Assembly (NCBI RefSeq): GCF_017356245.1
Contig: NZ_JAFMZZ010000004.1
Span: forward strand, 1-64,000
Origin: Bordetella petrii
Lineage (GTDB): Bacteria; Pseudomonadota; Gammaproteobacteria; Burkholderiales; Burkholderiaceae_B
Reading direction: 5' to 3'
Length of the DNA stretch: 64,000 nt
Every line of letters starts with the position of its first letter. Position 1 is the stretch's first letter. Below the pieces are notes generated by a model. It was given only the letters and a program-made list of their open reading frames with translations. It did no database searches and was not told the DNA's origin. The position numbers were made by a program, and so were the translations under genes. Shown one piece after another: positions 62,178-64,000 of this stretch.

Positions 62178-63323
62178 CTAGCGCGCGGCCTGCAGCAGGC
62201 CGCGGTAGATATCCAGGTGCTGGCGGCACACGTCTTCGATGTCGAATTCGCGCTCGGCCAAACGGCGGCCGGCCTGGCCCAGCTGCTGCCGCAGCGCGGC
62301 GTCGGCCGCCAGGCGGGCGATGGCGTCGGCCAGCGCCTGCGCGTCGCGCGGCGGCACCAGCAGGCCGGTTTCGCCGGGCTCGATGGCATCGCGGCAGCCC
62401 GGCACGTCGGTGGTCACCACCGCGCGGCCGCAGGCCGCCGCCTCGATCAGCGAGCGCGGCAGGCCTTCCCGGTAAGAAGGCAGCACCGCCATGTGCGAAG
62501 CCGCGTACAGCGCGGCGATATCGCTGCGTTCGCCCAGGGCCTCGATGCAGCCTTCCTGCTGCCACGCGTCGACATCGGCCTGGGTCACCGAGGCCGGGTT
62601 GCCCGGGTCGACGCCGCCGGCCAGCAGCATGCGCACGCCCGCCCCCTGGCGCCGCAGCAGGCGCGCGGCCTCGACGAATTCCAGCACGCCCTTGTCGCGC
62701 AGCAGGCGGGCCACCATCAGGGCGGCCACCGGCGGCGGCGGCTCGGCCACGGCCTGATAGCCGGCCAGGTCGACGCCCGACCCGCGGATCATCACGGCCT
62801 GCTCGGGGCGCGCCGCGCCCAGGCCGCACAGCAGTTCGCGGTCATTGGCATTCTGGAACACGATGCGGCTGTTGCGATGCCCCAGCGCCAGGCGATACAG
62901 CGTGGCCACCACCTGCCGCACCAGCGCCGCCCTGGCGCCGCGCGCCACGAACACGAAGCCCAGGCCGGAAATGGCCGACACCACGGCGGGCACGCGCGCC
63001 AGCCGCGCGGCGATGCCGCCGTACAGCACGGGCTTGATGGTTACCAGGTGCACCAGCGCCGGGCACAGCTGGCGGAACAGCCGGAACAGCGCCCACAGGG
63101 TGTGCAGCTCTTGCAGCGGCTGCTTGCCGCTGCGCGTCATGGGAATGGCATGGTGGAACAGGCCATGCGCGGTGATGCGCGGCACGCTGTCGCCCGCCAT
63201 GGTGGCCACGTGCACCTCGTAGCCCGCGCGCTGCGCGGCCAGCGCCAGCGGCAGCCGGTGCGAAAGAAAGAACGCCGGGTTGTTCACCACGAACAGCAGG
63301 CGCGGGGCGGGTGCAGGGGTCAT
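62178..63323 (-). CDS. Glycosyltransferase, GT4 family
   Basis: GT-B-fold glycosyltransferase of 381 residues, probably for O-antigen or other polysaccharide. RLLFVVNNPAFFLSHRLPLA is the acceptor-side start, LHTLWALFRLFRQLCPALVH the conserved helix. The donor domain has VARLLRDKGVLEFVEAARLL, LPSYREGLPRSLIEAAACG (E-x7-E motif) and TTDVPGCRDAI. The start ATG overlaps the stop of the upstream glycosyltransferase by 4 nt, so the two are coupled. Donor and acceptor are unknown. Confidence 0.9.
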   Translation of the reverse strand: MTPAPAPRLLFVVNNPAFFLSHRLPLALAAQRAGYEVHVATMAGDSVPRITAHGLFHHAIPMTRSGKQPLQELHTLWALFRLFRQLCPALVHLVTIKPVLYGGIAARLARVPAVVSAISGLGFVFVARGARAALVRQVVATLYRLALGHRNSRIVFQNANDRELLCGLGAARPEQAVMIRGSGVDLAGYQAVAEPPPPVAALMVARLLRDKGVLEFVEAARLLRRQGAGVRMLLAGGVDPGNPASVTQADVDAWQQEGCIEALGERSDIAALYAASHMAVLPSYREGLPRSLIEAAACGRAVVTTDVPGCRDAIEPGETGLLVPPRDAQALADAIARLAADAALRQQLGQAGRRLAEREFDIEDVCRQHLDIYRGLLQAAR

Positions 63324-64000
63324 GCGGATGCTCCGGCAATGCGTCGCCACACGGCCTCGTAGGCCGCCACCATGTGCGCCAGGTCGAACTCCGCCAGCAC
63401 GCGGGCCCGGCCCGGCGCGCCGACAGCCGCGCGGCCGCGCGCGGCGATGTCGTCCAGCGCGGCGGCCATGGCCTGCGCCAGCGCTTCGGGCTGTTCGGGC
63501 GGCGCCACCGGGGCGGTGGCGCCGACGATATGCGCCGCGTCGCCCACATCGGTCACCACGCAGGGGGTGCCGCAGGCCATGGCCTCGGCCACGACATTGG
63601 GAAAGCCCTCGGCGCAGCTCGACAGCACATGCAGGTCCAGCGCGTTCATCACGGCCGGCACGTCGTCGCTGGGGCCGGCCAGCAGGATGCGGCCGCGCAG
63701 CCCCAGGTTTTCGATCAGCGCCGCCAGCTCGGCATTGCCGGGCGACATGCCGCGTCCGATCAGCACGCACTGCAGGCCGCGGTCGCGCCCGTCGCGCACC
63801 AGGGCCGCCACCGCGCCCAGCAGATTGGCGTGGTCTTTCAGGGGATCCCAGCGCGCCACGCAGCCCACCAGCGGTGTGCCGTCGGCCACCTGCCACAGCT
63901 GGCGCATGCGCTGGCCGGCCGCGGCATCGGGCTGGTAGCGAGACAAGTCATAGCCATTGGCGATCACCACCAGGCGATCGGCCCGGTAGCCGTATTGCTG
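63320..64000 (-). CDS. Glycosyltransferase, GT4 family (partial, cut by window edge)
   Basis: The C-terminal 226 residues of a second GT4 glycosyltransferase; the frame stays open to position 64000, reading QQYGYRADRLVVIANGYDLS at the edge. The donor-binding part is visible: CVARWDPLKDHANLLGAVAA, SCAEGFPNVVAEAMACGTP (E-x7-E motif) and TDVGDAAHIVG. It is upstream of and coupled to the other glycosyltransferase, indicating a polysaccharide operon extending beyond the window. Confidence 0.88.
   Translation of the reverse strand, partial: QQYGYRADRLVVIANGYDLSRYQPDAAAGQRMRQLWQVADGTPLVGCVARWDPLKDHANLLGAVAALVRDGRDRGLQCVLIGRGMSPGNAELAALIENLGLRGRILLAGPSDDVPAVMNALDLHVLSSCAEGFPNVVAEAMACGTPCVVTDVGDAAHIVGATAPVAPPEQPEALAQAMAAALDDIAARGRAAVGAPGRARVLAEFDLAHMVAAYEAVWRRIAGASA

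Noticed and set aside
1..64000. CRISPR arrays, rRNA genes or additional tRNAs
   Set aside because: No regularly spaced identical repeats or rRNA-like stretches were seen; only the tRNA-Gln cloverleaf is convincing.

Overview
The window is high-GC DNA from a Gram-negative betaproteobacterium, most likely an Alcaligenaceae member close to Bordetella or Achromobacter. The signs are the betaproteobacterial order lolB-ispE-tRNA-Gln-prs-rplY-pth-ychF, a Bug/TctC solute-binding protein, and homogentisate and uronate catabolic loci surrounded by many LysR regulators. The species cannot be fixed from the sequence alone.

Layout. 0.3-6.4 kb: fused indolepyruvate ferredoxin oxidoreductase, then cheD and ftsEX on the minus strand. 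6.6-10.8 kb: a complete general L-amino-acid ABC importer (aapJQMP), convergent with a glycosyltransferase. 12.2-13.2 kb: a Bug-type binding protein. 13.26-14.48 kb: an IS110-family insertion sequence with a clear bridge-RNA-like leader, sitting in the loop of a dispersed palindromic repeat. 14.6-18.7 kb: a LysR/amidohydrolase convergent pair and a quinone oxidoreductase/LysR divergent pair. 18.87-34.39 kb: a genomic island. 34.4-43.2 kb: housekeeping genes (ychF, CPBP protease, pth, rplY, prs, tRNA-Gln, ispE, lolB, a TPR protein, mutM). 43.4-50.0 kb: an aromatic catabolic locus (metallo-beta-lactamase-fold protein, FAD hydroxylase, DUF2783 protein, LysR, hmgA, fahA). 50.1-59.0 kb: a uronate locus (GntR, uronate dehydrogenase, SMP-30 lactonase, TRAP transporter), followed tail-to-tail by a two-component system and a GlcD-type FAD oxidoreductase. 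59.2-64.0 kb: phosphohexomutase, glucose-6-phosphate isomerase and two glycosyltransferases, the last cut by the window edge.

The island. A P4-type tyrosine recombinase lies at its right end, next to the 3' end of ychF. Identical 9-bp arm-type repeats lie at both ends, and a short TCAGACGTT core is shared by the left end and the ychF stop codon. The cargo has two parts. One is a relic of a conjugative-type element: a STY4528-like replication protein, a second tyrosine recombinase and a decayed small gene. The other is a long minus-strand operon: Fic protein, a remnant that looks like a PLD/SNF2 helicase N-terminus, a BPTD_3080-type restriction helicase-nuclease, a beta-class DNA methyltransferase with an AT-rich recognition region, two unrecognised proteins, and a UvrD-type helicase fused to a RelE-like N-terminal domain. 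I read this as a type III-like restriction or antiphage cassette under a promoter covered by repeated operator-like sites.

The strongest novel signal is in the IS110 leader. Its hairpin loop holds two 9-nt guides matching the two halves of the occupied target, and a second region matches the two element ends. This is the arrangement expected of a bridge RNA whose target is a dispersed palindromic repeat.
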